Below are positions 44,994-57,567 of a stretch of DNA of 64,000 nucleotides, piece by piece (within the stretch, counting starts at the first letter, position 1; each line of letters begins with the position of its first letter). The notes below the pieces were generated by a model that was given only the letters and a program-made list of their open reading frames with translations, was not told where the DNA came from and made no database searches. The stretch covers positions 70,965,957-71,029,956 of the forward strand of contig CM055095.1 in NCBI GenBank assembly GCA_029204225.1, written 5' to 3'. The position numbers were made by a program, and so were the translations under genes. This stretch comes from Diphasiastrum complanatum (lineage: Eukaryota; Streptophyta; Lycopodiopsida; Lycopodiales; Lycopodiaceae).

Positions 44994-45483
44994 TGGCAAC
45001 CTCAATTGGAGTCATGTTGGAAGCCAATGATAGGCTTACCTCAAGTAACTATTCATTATGGAAAGTGAGGATGGATATCATGGATGTCAAAGAAACAAGC
45101 CACTATCTCATTGTCATCTAGTGAGGCTTTGTACAAAGCTCTTACACATTGCACAAAGGAGATGGTATGGATCAAGAGGATGATCAAGGATCTTCACTTG
45201 CTGTATTTTTCATAGAGCCCAATCATCTTTTGTGACAATCAATCAGCCCAAAAAATGGCATCCAATCCTATCTTTCATGTTAGGAGCAAGCATATTGAGA
45301 TACAATATCATTTTGTGAGGGAGCGAGTCATTGCAAAGGAGTTGGAGCTTCAACATGTGTCTTCAGGGGAATGTGTAGCTGATATCTTCACCAAAGCATT
45401 GGGAAAAGAGTTGTTCATGAAGCATAGGACTTCACTTGGAGTATTATCAAAGTCTATGCTAAAACTAGTTGAAGAGGGAGTGT
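44994..45483 (+). pseudogene. Fused gag start and RNase H end of family F copia
   Basis: The frame starts MATSIGVMLEANDRLTSSNYSLWKVRMDI, the usual copia gag N-terminus, and then jumps near 45080 to SWMSKKQATISLSSSEALYKALTH of RNase H. The middle of gag, the protease, the integrase and the reverse transcriptase are gone. The RNase H tail (SNPIFHVRSKHIEIQYHFVRE, ECVADIFTKALGKE) is preserved from 45255 with a stop upstream. It encodes no enzyme. Confidence 0.9.
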
Positions 45484-46135
45484 GAAAGATTCAACTAGTT
45501 TCATCACATTTTGCAATATTTCCATATTTGGCATATTGAGGCCAAAACTTGTTTTAGACTTAGAGGTTGACTTTTCAAAGTTCATTAGTCTAAATTTCAT
45601 TTGAATAAACACTTTTTGAAAGTGTGGGAAAGATAGAATGCGAGTTTGAGTAGATTCGATTTGAATAAGTTGGGTACATTGAATCTAGACCCAAAATTGG
45701 TAGGGTTAGCATTTTGGTGGGAAAGCCAAGTGGCCAAATAGGGTTTGGACCTGCTATAAAAGGATGCAACTCATGGAGAGAGTCATCTTCTCTCTTCTCT
45801 ATCTCATTTCATGCTTATACATGGTTCTCTTGGGTTCTACTATCCATTGGTGCACTATCTTGGTGATTGCTTGCAATTCTATGTGTAGAATGATCTATAT
45901 TTGCTATTTTTGGATCCACACGTTGAGATACAGTAGCTTGCTGGTTTTGTACGGACAGCAACAGTACATAATCATTTCATTCAAGTTTGATCAAGTTCTA
46001 TTGGTGTTTGCATCTCAAATTGTGTGTAGATGCTGATTTTTTCTACATTGGTGAAATTGGTAGTGTATTTCTCTTTCTAACCAAAGATCATTCAAGTAGA
46101 TTGGATCTTAAGGATCTGAAATCTTTCACATGCCA

Positions 46136-48354
46136 TGCCATAAGCAACATCCTTTTTTAACAATCCATATAGCACTTTGTTTTTAACATTTTTACCATAT
46201 CCTTGGTTTAGAAATACTGTCATTTTCTTGATTATGATTAGAAACACAATATGCATTTTTAGGACTCTCAAGGATTTGACCTCATGTAAACCCGTGAACT
46301 CAACATAATGATTCAAAATATCAAACTAACTACATGTCCATAGAGTAACCTCATACTCACCCTAGTGCAGCGGACTTGGTAACATCACAAATCAATCCTT
46401 TGAAGAATAGCTATGGTCATGTCCCACACAACTATAACTGAAATCACTCCTCAAGATATACATCTCAAATATCAAATGACCACTCTAGAAACATACTTAT
46501 TATATATTATAACCCGTAGATAATTCAATTGATGCGCACACTCTAATATAAGTAGTCTAGCTAGTTCTCAACAGTATTCTTAGTAGTCATCACATGTAAT
46601 TTTCATGCTTGGCAGATTGAAGTGGGCTAATGTTTTGACCTTAGGATTAACACTAGCCATGACTAATAGTTTAATTTCCAAAAATGAACTAGCAAAACTT
46701 GCACTCCATTTACTCACATAATACCCATTGATTGGGAAGTGATTGGATGTCCTATGTTGTAGTGACTACTCATGCCATTTTGTATCCAAATCAACGAACA
46801 GTTGTCAAGCTAGACTCATTGCAGAACGTTTGCAGACCCTTGTCCTCTTACACTATGTCAAGTTTTGTCAAGTTTCCCCCATGATGCATCCTTCAACTCA
46901 CTCTTAATCAAAGCCAACACTCTTTCCCAATCATTTTAATGCAAATTAGTAAGTGATGGGACACCAAATGCCCAATCAATCATGATAGAAGTGATCCCTT
47001 GAGGGGGTTACTAAGTTTTGGCTTTCTACGTTGCACCCATTAACGTGAAATAGCCCTAATTGTGCATTCACATGGTAGTAGACGAATGAACTTATTATTG
47101 TTAATCTTGATCTTCCATTAGAATAAGCTGATATTTCTTATTGTGATTTTATTTGCCTAATGATGAATAAACAATGATTCCTTTATATTACACATGTCTC
47201 CATGCTTGTCCACTTGGTTGCATGCTTATTCTTTGTATGAGCCCCATAATGGCTTACATCTTCTAGAGAATACTTAAGGCTTGCATGCTATAACGTCAAC
47301 TAGGTATTATCACCTATAACAAATGATTGAGCCCCACAATGGCTTACTCTTTTAGAGATTACTTAAGGCTTGCATGCTAATGTTAACTAGGTATTATCAC
47401 TTGTAATAACCATTTCAGACTCATTTTTCCTTTCATCAGATCGATGCTTGAGGGAGTCACTCACATATTCGTTTGTTCCGCTTGGCTTAGTGCAAATATA
47501 CTTGTGAGACTTACAATGATGTGTGTGTGCATGTTGAAGGTACATGCACAAAAAAGTTTTCAAATTTGTTCCATGTTTGGATGAGAGTAATAAAACTAGA
47601 CACCTATAGGAGAAAAACCTAGTTGTCTACCAATGCATGTGCATGTTTAGGTAGATGCCCAATTTTTTTTTAAATTTAATCTTTGCTCGGGTGAGAGCTG
47701 CAATCAATCTTGACACTCCTATGGGAGGATAGTAGGTGCTTACCAAAGCCCCATCTTTTAGAGGATGTAGATTTTAGGGTTAGATTTAATCCCACGAAAG
47801 GCTTTCTAAATTGCATATAATCTGATTCTTTTTACTGTTTTTAAATTTAGCATATGTCAGATGGATGTACAAATAATTGCAACTCTTGTGATATTATAAG
47901 TATTAAGCCTGACATGCATTGCAGTTTAGTCCAAGAGGAGCTTCAACAGTGTTTCTGTGATAAATAAAATCTGAAGCATAACTAAGCAGTAGAATGACAA
48001 ATAGTACAAGACACTCAGAAGGAGACAAAATAATGTGACTTCACAATTCAGCCATCAATTAAGTGCAATTGATGATGAGCTCAAGATTTTTCTGCTTGCA
48101 GCTGGCATGTACTTCCTTTTTAGATCAATAGTCTCATTCCCTCCAGAAACAGACTCAAGTAGCCATCTCTGTAGGCTAATTTGTTAGGAAATGACAGTGT
48201 AGGATAGTGCTTACATCTTACCATAGTCCTTTGATGCGTAAATTGCCATTCAAGGTGGGCAGCTGAAGAACTACAGTCTGCTTAATTGCTATTGAACAAA
48301 TCTTCTCTTGCTGCTGTATGTGGTTATTTATTCGATACATATGACAGGATAGTG
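46136..48354. other. Intergenic; no gene seen
   Basis: No supported coding region. It contains a local duplication at 47236-47410. Confidence 0.5.
47236..47410. repeat. ~90-bp tandem duplication
   Basis: Two adjacent units beginning GAGCCCCA(T/C)AATGGCTTAC and containing ACTTAAGGCTTGCATGCTA and AACTAGGTATTATCACNTNTAA, with small indels. Confidence 0.8.
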
Positions 48355-50044
48355 TTAAGAACTGCTTGCTAGCTGTTTGATGTTGAATGGCCAAATCTGA
48401 TCAGGAGTGCCATTGACTAGAGCTGGAGCAAGGAGGCGATTTACAGCATCGGTTGGATGAAATGGATCCCAGAAAATGTACTCTTCCCTGTTTGAACAGA
48501 GGTTTGAGAGCGGTATGCAGCCTAGCTGACCGTTGAGTCGTCCGACTCCACAGCAGCCAGCATTTGCAACTTTGAAACCTGGAAATGAACATACAATAAG
48601 AACACACCCAATTGCAGAGTTAGTCTAAAAGTCTACAGATTCTCAATCAGTAAGGTTCAATTTCACCGGTAAACTTTTAGATATATAATACTGTAACTCA
48701 TAGTATGCCACAAATTAAGATTCATGAGTTCAAGACATAATTCAGCTCAGCTAAGTATCAATTGCTAGTGTAATATACCAGTTACCGTATTGAGCCGGGT
48801 TGTTTATCAAAGCCATGACAGAATCGTAAGCATTGCTGTAGACAAAAATAGCATCTGGAAGCTCTTGGTTCAATCTCGCCACCAGTAACTTCAAAGCTGC
48901 ATTAAAGCTGACGATATAGTTGTTTATGTAATCTACGCAGGCATCTGATTGACTTCTCTGATTGATTTGGGATGGGATGCAGCCGAGAGGACCCACAGCG
49001 CTCACAACTATTTTCTTTGCTCCCAAGTTGTAGAGAGTCTGAGATAGAGATCAAAGAAAAATCAGAATAAGTAGAATGATCGACTCCTGGTATATCAGAC
49101 TGCTGTCGAAATGTAAAGCTTTGATTTCCTTACCGATAGCTGCCGAGAGTAGGTAGATATGAGTAGATCCTGGTATTGGCTTGGACTATACTGTTTGGGT
49201 GTTTGGGAATTGCTGAGAAGATAGTTGTTAATATAGTCATTGCTTCCGAACATAAGAAAATATAAAGACTTTTTTAGAAAATCATCCGCCCCATTCACTC
49301 CCAACTGCTGAATCAGAGCCTGTTTGTTCCTACTAAAATATTCCAGCTGCTTATTGAAAGATATACGATTGATCTGCAGAGATTTGGGACATAGAATTGG
49401 AATGGTCAAGCGCAAATGCGCAAGTGTCCAACTCTCTGACACTAAAACAAAAAAATGCTTATCAATCATCGACTAGACTAAGCCATTTCAAAAAAGATAG
49501 AATCGGTACATAATTTGCTCCTGTTGAGTCGAGGATTCCTCCTGCTCCAGATGCAAAGTTGACACCTTTCAGAATAGCTGAGCCTATTGTTGTAGGTGAC
49601 AGATATGGAGGCGCAGGAGGAAGTCCGATTAATTCAGCTGCAAGATGAACGCGCATTATAGTCAGTATCATTGCGGCCATCTTTCTTCTCGTTTAATGCT
49701 TACGTCTGTCTCACCACTATTCAAATTCTAAGGAGTTGGATAGAAATACTCTTCAATTACTACTGCAAGGCAAAAGTTGAATCTACGTCCAAGAATATTA
49801 AATCCATACCAAGCCTATCGGCAACTGTGCGGCCATTACAGAACCTCCCGGTAGGTAAGTGATTAATGTAGTCAATTCCATTGTATGGTATATTTGCAAA
49901 AGCTAGGCTTCCAATGAAGTTGTTGTTGCCATTGTCCACCAAAGAATCCCCTAGGATAAAGAGTGCCGGGAAGAGTTGCGCTGTTGTTGCAGGCGTCCAG
50001 ACGAGCAGCAGCAAAAATGCACAAAAATGGAGTCCTCTTGCCAT
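48355..50044 (-). CDS. Secreted GDSL esterase/lipase, 5 exons, intact, 359 aa
   Basis: Exons: 50044-49810, 49637-49510, 49373-49134, 49038-48786, 48578-48355. Introns are GT..AG and phases join without a stop. The family hydrolyses ester bonds of lipids or cell-wall and cutin-type esters, usually in the apoplast. A signal peptide fits residues 1-22 (hydrophobic core AFLLLLVW, then ATTAQ). Block I FILGDSLVDNGNN holds Ser34. Block II NFASGAGG has Gly109. Block III FGSNDY has Asn166. Block V DPFHPTDAVN supplies Asp323 and His326. Conserved TGRFCNGRTVADRL and AGCCGVGRLNG are present. Length is typical (350-370). A Met 15 codons upstream exists (50089), but the chosen Met is followed directly by the signal peptide. 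The substrate cannot be told. Confidence 0.96.
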
Positions 50045-50844
50045 TTTGACAAAGTTGTACTTCTTGTACCTGCTAATCGACAAGCACATAAAATATATTT
50101 AGCATGCAAAGATGACGTTGGCCCTGGCTTATTTGTCTCCATTGCAAGAAAAACGGCTCTTAGCTACAGAAAAGAGACGATAAACCATCAGAAATAACAG
50201 CTGGATTAAAGGATAATGCTCAGAAAGACGCATGTATCGACTGCTTGTTGCAATGATTTCATACCAAACTGATTGAGACACGGCTAAGATCCTACCACAA
50301 AAGCAACGCAGGTTTTCCTCAGGATGACGAGAAACACAAAATTGGAATTAGCTGGATATCATACATTATCTTAGACATTCTTACAATATTACTCAACGGA
50401 TAGATCTGCTGAAAGCGATACAGATCTAGCCTGAAACATACAACAAAGGTAATCCATAAGACTTTTCAAAAAGCAGCTATATATCGCATCAGCTTGCCAA
50501 TGTTTCTGTACAATCTGGCAAATTTTCTCATCAAAAAGTTACTGGGCAGCATTTGAATAAGCTGCGACAATTTAATCAGAAATACAAGCGAGAAAACATG
50601 GTGCCCATCACATTATTACGAGGTCTGGAATGTCTATAAGCAACTAGTGGTATTTTCCTGCAACAATCATCAAACACAGCGAGCTTCTCTTACTGCCACA
50701 GTGTAGCAAAACTGCAACTGCTGATCAGAAACTGCATCTTTCTCTATCTAGTTTAAGCCGGATGATACACTCTTAAGAGCTTATCAATTGTGCTAAGCCA
50801 CCTTGCTTCACAAATCTAGTACATTTCTGGTTATATGGGCATGA

Positions 50845-50884
<40 letters not shown>

Positions 50885-51330
50885 ATGGAGACGATTAGGT
50901 CCATTAGGTTATTCCAGAACCCTAAAATGCTTTTACTGGCACTTGCCGGTCAGCATCCCATAAGTATTTCGAAATGGATCTTACCTGTTTCGAAACCTAC
51001 CTGCAAAGCAGACCTGTGGAGAAAACAGGCAAATATGACTGATAATAAACCCTAAGACGAAATTAGCGCTTTAGAGCTTTAAAAAAAGATTGAATAATGG
51101 GAAGAAAACCTTAATCGGGCCAAAAGTAGCGAAGAAGAAACTGAGAAAGGTGAAAGAGAAGACAGGTTCATAGTGAGGCGGCCGTCTGTCAACCCTTAGT
51201 GATGACACGTGGTAATTTTTAGGGTTCAGACCCTAGAATTTCTGATTACTCTACCATAAAGGTTGTTCTAAATTTTAAAGTTTCATTTTCATTATATTGA
51301 GCACAAAGGCCATTGTATTTTACAAATCTC
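50045..51330. other. Upstream region of the GDSL gene; no further gene seen
   Basis: No other coding region. It includes a (GA)n tract at 50850-50882. Confidence 0.4.
50850..50882. repeat. (GA)n microsatellite
   Basis: Pure GA/AG tract of about 16 units, ~800 bp upstream of the GDSL start codon. Confidence 0.97.
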
Positions 51331-51528
51331 CATTATAGTGATCAGCCCAAAGGGGTTGGCCTAGTTGGTTAACTTGGCATCCAAAGTTTCTTTGGTCCCA
51401 AGTTCGAGCCTCCCTTGGAAACCAATAAGCATTATAGTGATCAACCCAAGGGTGTTAGCTTGATTGGTTATTAGCATCCGAAGTTTCTTTGGTCCCAAGT
51501 TTCAGCCTCCGAAGCATTATGGTGATCA
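51331..51528 (+). mobile_element. tRNA-derived SINE, two units with three 14-bp direct repeats
   Basis: Unit 1 (51345-51429) has an RNA polymerase III A box TTGGCCTAGTTGG (51356-51368) and B-box-like GTTCGAGCC (51402-51410). Unit 2 (51444-51514) is a diverged copy with AGCTTGATTGG and TCCCAAGTTTCAGCCTCC. CATTATAGTGATCA occurs at 51331-51344 and 51430-51443, and as CATTATGGTGATCA at 51515-51528. The pattern fits a SINE insertion with a target duplication plus a second insertion or duplication. Confidence 0.72.
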
Positions 51529-51599
51529 AGATTGCATGATGCTTTTTAATCTGCTTTTTAATCTTCGAAAAAAAGGAATAAGCAACCTCCCAAAACCAT

Positions 51600-51601
<2 letters not shown>

Positions 51602-51643
<42 letters not shown>
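51602..51643. repeat. (GA)n microsatellite
   Basis: Pure GA tract of about 21 units. Confidence 0.97.
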
Positions 51644-51645
<2 letters not shown>

Positions 51646-53059
51646 CTCTCCATATTGTTGAGCTAGTGGGAAACCCCACGGTGAGACCAATCAATCATAA
51701 TGGATCAAGGCTCACGAGACTTTACAATTGGGGAGTTGTTAGTATCAACAACATCCATCTACGAAGTTAACCAATTGAATAGAAAGGCTAGGTTACATGT
51801 GAACTGCAATAGCAAATGAAGTAACCTGCTCAATTGGTCAAAACTACAAACCCCTAGAAAAATGACACATGGCTAATCCCAAAAAGCTTGAACAACATCA
51901 AGAGGCCTACCTTCAAAGAGACCTAAATTCTTAAGGGAGGTACGAACTTGGATGACAAAATAAGAGTAAGGGCTTATAAATTGCATCTTGGGATTTCTTT
52001 TATAGAAAAATAAAAGGGAGGATGGTAAGAACATCAAAGTCCATTTTTTCCAGCCCAGTATTTGTTCATGTTTGTTTTGTGAGATTTCACTTTATAAGTC
52101 ACAATGAATTGGTGAGAGTCACATAGTTGGTGCATTAAATATTGCATATATTACTCTCGTATACTTCATTTGCTTTTGTGAGATTAATTGTCAAGTTTTG
52201 TGATCTTTCAATATTACATCAGGTCACATAAAGTACTCATCATTTTATGGCTAAAATTATTGATGTGAGTTGCAACATAGACATGCATCACACAATGCAT
52301 ATTGCACATGTGGCTTTTTTCTTACACATTTGTATTATGCAATGGAATGCGCCAATATATTTTATATGTTATGAATACTCACATAAATCACACATATTTA
52401 TAATAGTAATTTTTTATATTTGTTAGTGATATGTCATGTTTATAAGTAATTGATGCAAGACCACTTTGTAAAAGTTCTTTGAATATTCTGGACATAAGGT
52501 TCGATGGAAATTATGGAAAAAATTACGTAGCTATATTGTAGCACCATTTGTCTTTTGAAAGGACCAGACATCGTTTTGATCATATGCATGAAAGAATTAC
52601 CAACCATTTTTCATTGAATGCTTCTTGTGATGTGAGTTCAACATGAACATGGTAAGGCCAAAACATAACTAAGGTGACAAAAATGAAACACAATAAAGAG
52701 TAGAAGAGCAAAGCAATGCTCATATATATGAAATATGTTACTCAACGCAAACATCACATAAGCAAGCAATAAGATATAGCCAACCAGATATAAATAGTAT
52801 ATGATTTAATATGCATTAAAGGAGTTTCCAATATCAAAAGATCCTATAAGGAATGTCATGTAGGATAATGAAAAAAAATCAAAGTAAAAAATAAACAATA
52901 TTGTTTATTTGCTTGCCCCCACCACTCCCAAGGCCTCCCCAACTCCCAATGCTCTAACCATAGTGTCTAGAGTCACAGTTAAGAACTCTAAACTGTTTAC
53001 AATCTAAATTCAAATGTACATTCTCTCCATTGGTTACGATGAGGTCAATCTTCTCATTG
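51644..53059. other. Intergenic; no gene seen
   Basis: AT-rich, no supported coding region or RNA gene. Confidence 0.45.
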
Positions 53060-53240
53060 GATCTAAAACATGAGCGCCATCCCCAAATTCGAATCAGAAA
53101 AAAAAGAAGAAGCAAAATGTATGAATATGCATTCCCTCCACTTGAATGAAAATATGAGCGCCATCTCCAAATATGAGTGCCATCTTCACATTGGAATGAA
53201 AATATGAGCGCCATCTCCAAATTTGAATCAGACAAAAAAG
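53060..53240. repeat. Short minisatellite, GAGCGCCATCTCCAAAT units
   Basis: Four copies of (A)TGAG(C/T)GCCATC(T/C)(C/T)CA(A/C)AT at about 53070, 53155, 53176 and 53206, two of them followed by TTGAATCAGA-like sequence. Spacing is irregular. Confidence 0.65.
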
Positions 53241-53630
53241 CAAAATCAATGGATTGATGATATAGAGTATATAATATAATAAAAGATAAGAACTTTGATT
53301 TGTTTTAAAAAATATGTTCTTACTACTTTGATGCATCGGATTACTTTCTTGTTTTTTTCTATGACGATATTGTATCCTCTACATTTGAATATCCCTACTG
53401 ATTTGGCACCTTTACAGAGAAGAGGAGGCAGAGGACTTCCAATATCTGTTGATGATCATTCTCATTATAGGGAAGAAGGAAAGAAGAACTTGGATTTGTG
53501 AACAGACGGAACATCGTATTCTCAAGATCCTAGCACATTGACTCATCCCACATTCTCTTCAATAACTCAATGGACATACTGGATTGCTAGAATATTGTGA
53601 GAGATTGCAAAACTATGGAATCAGTTTTCT

Positions 53631-55620
53631 ATGAAAAAAATTCACTTTTTAGAATGTGAGTTGATACGCATATCCTCTTATAATCAAAAAAGAGATTGTC
53701 TTGTCCAAAAGACTTTACATGAAAATGAAGAACTTAAAAGAAATAATGAATCATTACAGAAGATAACATTCGATATCAAATCAAAACTAGAGCAAATGCA
53801 ATCAATCTTACAATCTATTCGATTTGAAAACTTACAATTACTTAAGGATGTGGAAGTGGCTAAGAAGAAGGCTAGGAATAAGAAGCGAAATCGACAAAGT
53901 TGCAAGGATATTCAAAATCTTTTAAAAGGAGGTTATCGAAATAGAAGGATTCGTACATTCAAGTAAGCATTTACTGATTTTTGTAACTTGATCAATGATA
54001 TATGATTTTATTTCAGCTACGGTGATATTCTGCTGACTATCTGGTTTTTTTGCAGATCTGCATTAGTAGCTCCTCAGAATATTGAGGACAATGTTTCACT
54101 TGGAATGTCGTTGGGTTCAATATTGACAGGCAAATCCACTGAGTGTATCATGATGAAGAATAGGAGTTCGAATGTAAAGTACAAAATTGCAGAGTCTTTG
54201 ATGGTGGACATTCAAAAAGTTTTAGATAAGACTATAGTTCAGGGTGTCTGTGATTTTGCAGGTATTAGCAGAGAAGCATATGCAACAATATTTCAACATA
54301 TTAGAGAAGCTTTTAAGCAAGTTCGAATAACAAAAGTCCCTATCCCAAGGTCATATCACTTGAAGACAGAGAGGAATACATTAAACATAGATATGCATAA
54401 TAAGATCATTGGTACCCATTTTATATTGAGGAGGTGTATGAAACCGATGGAAGATCAATATCTTATAATTCATCAAACAACTTCTTTTTTGATCTAAATT
54501 ACTTGCTAACATACATGCTCACATTTTATGATATAACCTTTGAAAAGGTGAATGATAGTACTTAAGTTAGATGAGTCACAGATTGTGAAGATGAAGAGGG
54601 TTATATAACTCTCATGAATGGTGCACTATCACAAACAATGGACCAAGGAGATTTTACATTCAGTGTCCAGTCCGAACATGATATATGGTGGTTGGCAGTT
54701 TTTCAGGTTATTTTTCTCATTATTAGATTTGATTCAATGGATAGTAATAATTCTTATTTAACTCAGTTGGTTTTATTCTTTGAAAAAGTCCTGAAGGAGA
54801 ATCGTGATATATTATCATGGATATTTTCTAGGACATCTTACTCTAGGATCATCAAGGACCATTGGATAGAGGATTTCTCAATGTTCCAGGAGTTGGAGAC
54901 TTTAATGTTGAATGGCACTTAGCCGGGGATTTGAAAACATTGAAATACATGTATAATGTCTCTCACAGTACTACATCGAAACATTCTTGTTTGTACTACA
55001 TGAAAATGGCAAAAGATGTTACTAGGAGTACATGAATTACTAGAGAAAATGCATATCCAAACTGGAAGTCTGTATTGCCTATTCCCTTGAAAAATGTGCA
55101 TGTTTGCACTCTTCATGCAGAAGTTGGGATAATAGAGAAGCTCGTTTATCTTCATATAGTTTTTTCTTGGACTAGTAAGCCAGCATCATCACCGAAAGAA
55201 GCTATCTCTCGATTAGAAGATGTTCTATCAAAAGTAGGACTTCATACGGGACATGTCAAAATACAGAAAGATGAAAAGCTTTCAGGAAAGTTAGGAAATA
55301 TGTCTACTAAGCCAAGCATAGGAGCAAAAGCACCTCGATTCTTGTCAAACCACACAGGTAAGGCTTCTAATATTCAACACTCAGTTTGAAAAGATATCAT
55401 TGTTGCCACTCAAGACTTAGGGGTGAGGGGCAAAACTAGATTACTAAAAGTTGATGTATGGAGGAAGCTTGAAAGTATGATTAAAATTCTAAGAAAAGAC
55501 AAATTTTTTGATATTGATAAGAGAGCTCTACAAAAGACTTGTGTCGATTTTGTTGATGCAATATCAAAAGCATGGGGAGAAGATCACATCACTCATTACA
55601 TGGTAAGTATTAAATAATGC
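53631..55620 (+). pseudogene. Unrecognised multi-exon gene, decayed
   Basis: Not recognised. Piece 1 (53631-53962) is Lys/Glu-rich and predicted coiled coil (NEELKRNNESLQKITFDIKSKLEQ). It ends at a good donor (AAG|GTAAGC), and an acceptor (tttttttgcag) near 54055 leads to SALVAPQNIEDNVSLGMSL... (to 54497). Piece 3 (about 54614-54922 with a frameshift near 54885) continues as PGVGDFNVEWHLAGDLKTLKYMYNVS, SKHSCLYYMKMAKD, stop, NWKSVLPIPLKNVHVCTLHAEVGIIEKLVYLHI. Then come KEAISRLEDVLSKVGLHTGHVKI, stop near 55387, and KDIIVATQDLG...RALQKTCVDFVDAISKAWG to a donor (ATG|GTAAGT) near 55603. The long open stretches between few lesions argue for a once-functional gene or a domesticated or mobile-element protein. 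Confidence 0.5.
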
Positions 55621-56116
55621 TTAGAGCTGCTTTTAATTCGACTATATATTTTGATCCAACCATAAGACTGATATTACGATTTTGACATGTGCAACACATA
55701 CTGATATTCATACAACATTCTTTGCAAACACATATGGAAGCCTGAGTATTTGGTCATCATAAGGGATGGAGAAGCCACATTGGCAAGCGCGGGCAGCATT
55801 TCATCGAAATATACAACGAACCAATGAAAAATGAAACTATACTTGTCAATTATTTCAATGGTTCTACCGCGAAGTTCAGACTCAACAGATCACCAAATCC
55901 TCAAATTACGACAAATTCATAGAGCAACAAAGAAGCTAGAAATTTAGAATTAATTGAGTTAAAAAGAAGCAACAAATGTAAATTTGTATTCATAATATTC
56001 AATATATTCAAAAGTTTCATTCAGTGGAATCTGATATTTCATCTTGTCCAATTGTAGTGCTATCATGTAGTAACTTTCTACTTGCATAAGCATCCAGAAG
56101 ATGGGCATTGTCCTTG

Positions 56117-57110
56117 TTACCGCTCAATTATATATACGTTGCATACGATGACTAATGGGAACTCCTTAATGGAACATTCCCATCTAGAAAATCCTAATAT
56201 GTTCAACACATACGATCTCTTTACAAAAATTATTTTATTTACTTTAACAAATTTATGTCCACCTAAATAATAAGATAAGGCTTTCACAGCCATTATCAGA
56301 GTCTCTCCAATTGGAATGAGTTTGGAATGAGCAACACAAATTTCATTCTTCTGAAAGTGCCTCAAGTAGTGGCCAAGACCACTATCCCTATGGAAAGATG
56401 AAGAATGTTGTCTGAAGCCCCCTCGACGAGTTGCAAAGTCGTCAATCACAAGTGTATTCTGCATAACAAAATTGTAGTTATTAGTTTATAAAATTTAATA
56501 GAACACATGCAAAATTAATATTATCATCTGATAAACTTACAGTAAAAGTGCTAAACTTACGCATTCTTCATCATCTACTGGAACTAGATTGGAATGATCT
56601 ATATTTTGTCCCCCTATTGAAGAAGAGTCATCTGCAACTTTCATTACCGATGGACGAGGGAATCCCAGCTGGGGGCCTAGAAGGAAATAAATTTCTCTTC
56701 AAATGGAAAACTTCGTCCATGGCTACAAACATTTGTTAAAGCCATCGACAAACATTCCTCACCAGTCAGACTTTCATGTAGCAACAATCATCAGTATGGC
56801 CTTTCTTCCCACAAATAGTACATTTAAGTTTGGGGCAATCTCTTATTAGATGATCACCCTTACAAATTCGGCAAGATAACTCTTTTGGTCGATCAAGTCA
56901 TCTCTCACCAATCAAATTTTGTTGACTCTTGAGGAAATTGTCATCAAGGGCTAGGGACTTTATATTTTCGGACATTACATCCATGTAATTCTTTATCTTG
57001 TCATAAGGATTTGATGAAGATGCTTCATATCCTCCCATCGCATTTTGGTCAGGTACTGCAGCAGCAACTTTACCTACACTTGTGTAACTGGCACCTCCTA
57101 GCCCCGACAA
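56117..57110 (-). pseudogene. Unrecognised protein family X, copy 1, with CCHC zinc knuckles upstream
   Basis: From 57110 down: MSGLGGASYTSVGK...NLIGER, a TGA where Trp is likely, LDRPKELS, then two zinc knuckles (CRICKGDHLIRDC and CTICGKKGHTDDC, about 56870-56780). A shifted frame gives VADDSSSIGG...VPVDDEEC, a donor (TGC|GTAAGT) and an acceptor at 56459. The exon from 56458 reads NTLVIDDFATRRGGFRQ, RDSGLGHYLRHFQKNEICVAHSK, GETLIMAVKALSYYLGGHKFV, IIFVKRSYVLNILGF. The last exon is clearly homologous to 58604-59050 and 36650-36822. The knuckles suggest nucleic-acid binding and perhaps a mobile-element origin; the function is unknown. Confidence 0.55.
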
Positions 57111-57567
57111 ACCCGGGAACTAGGGACATAGGCCTCTTAAATAAATTTAAGTCCAGTGTAAATCAATAAATAAACAAAGTTTCAATAAAAGTGCAACCGG
57201 CCATAATGGGCCATTTACGCGTTAGTTTTAAGCAGTTCCACATCGGCGTAGTAGCGCATGGCGATGATTTTCCATCCAGAATAACTTGAAAAAGAGGTCT
57301 TTTTCCCTGCAAACACTCTCCTCTCTCTAGAACTTAGGACCCAATTGTAGGGCACCATTAGCCTAAAATAGCCAATCTTGGCCTATATGTCCAAATAACA
57401 CGATTTTGGTGTCATTTCGAAGGTCCTGAAGTTTGAGAATTTTTCAATATGAAATATATACTAAAATAAAAATATCTAGGCCTCTTACACACATGTGAAA
57501 GGTGAGATCCAAAACTATTTGCCAAAAATACCAAAGCCTAAAACTCGCTAGGAAATGTTGACAATTT

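Larger units (their letters stand above)
43742..46130 (+). mobile_element. Non-autonomous, internally deleted Ty1/copia element, family F
   Basis: 5' LTR 43742-44392 and 3' LTR 45481-46130 both start TGTGAAAGATTC and end CTTTTACA or CTTTCACA. The target duplication TGCCA lies at 43737-43741 and 46131-46135. The primer site TGGTATCAGAGC is at 44393-44404 and a purine tract (gaagagggag) sits before the 3' LTR. The internal part is only ~1.09 kb. I count roughly 15-20 differences between the LTRs, so the insertion is clearly older than family D. Confidence 0.95.

Noticed and set aside
46092-46316. Minus-strand 74-codon frame
   Set aside because: It starts in flanking DNA and runs into the family F LTR end; chance frame.
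49671-50197. Plus-strand frames across the GDSL first exons
   Set aside because: They are antisense shadows of the GDSL coding sequence.
50846-51055. Reading frame with an Arg-Glu repeat start
   Set aside because: The repeat is only the (GA)n microsatellite read as codons; the remainder has no family resemblance.
51345-51429. A functional tRNA gene
   Set aside because: A and B boxes are present, but the arms do not form a convincing cloverleaf, and flanking 14-bp repeats plus a diverged second copy point to a SINE.
51455-51694. Reading frame with a Ser-Leu repeat on the minus strand
   Set aside because: It is the second (GA)n tract read in reverse.
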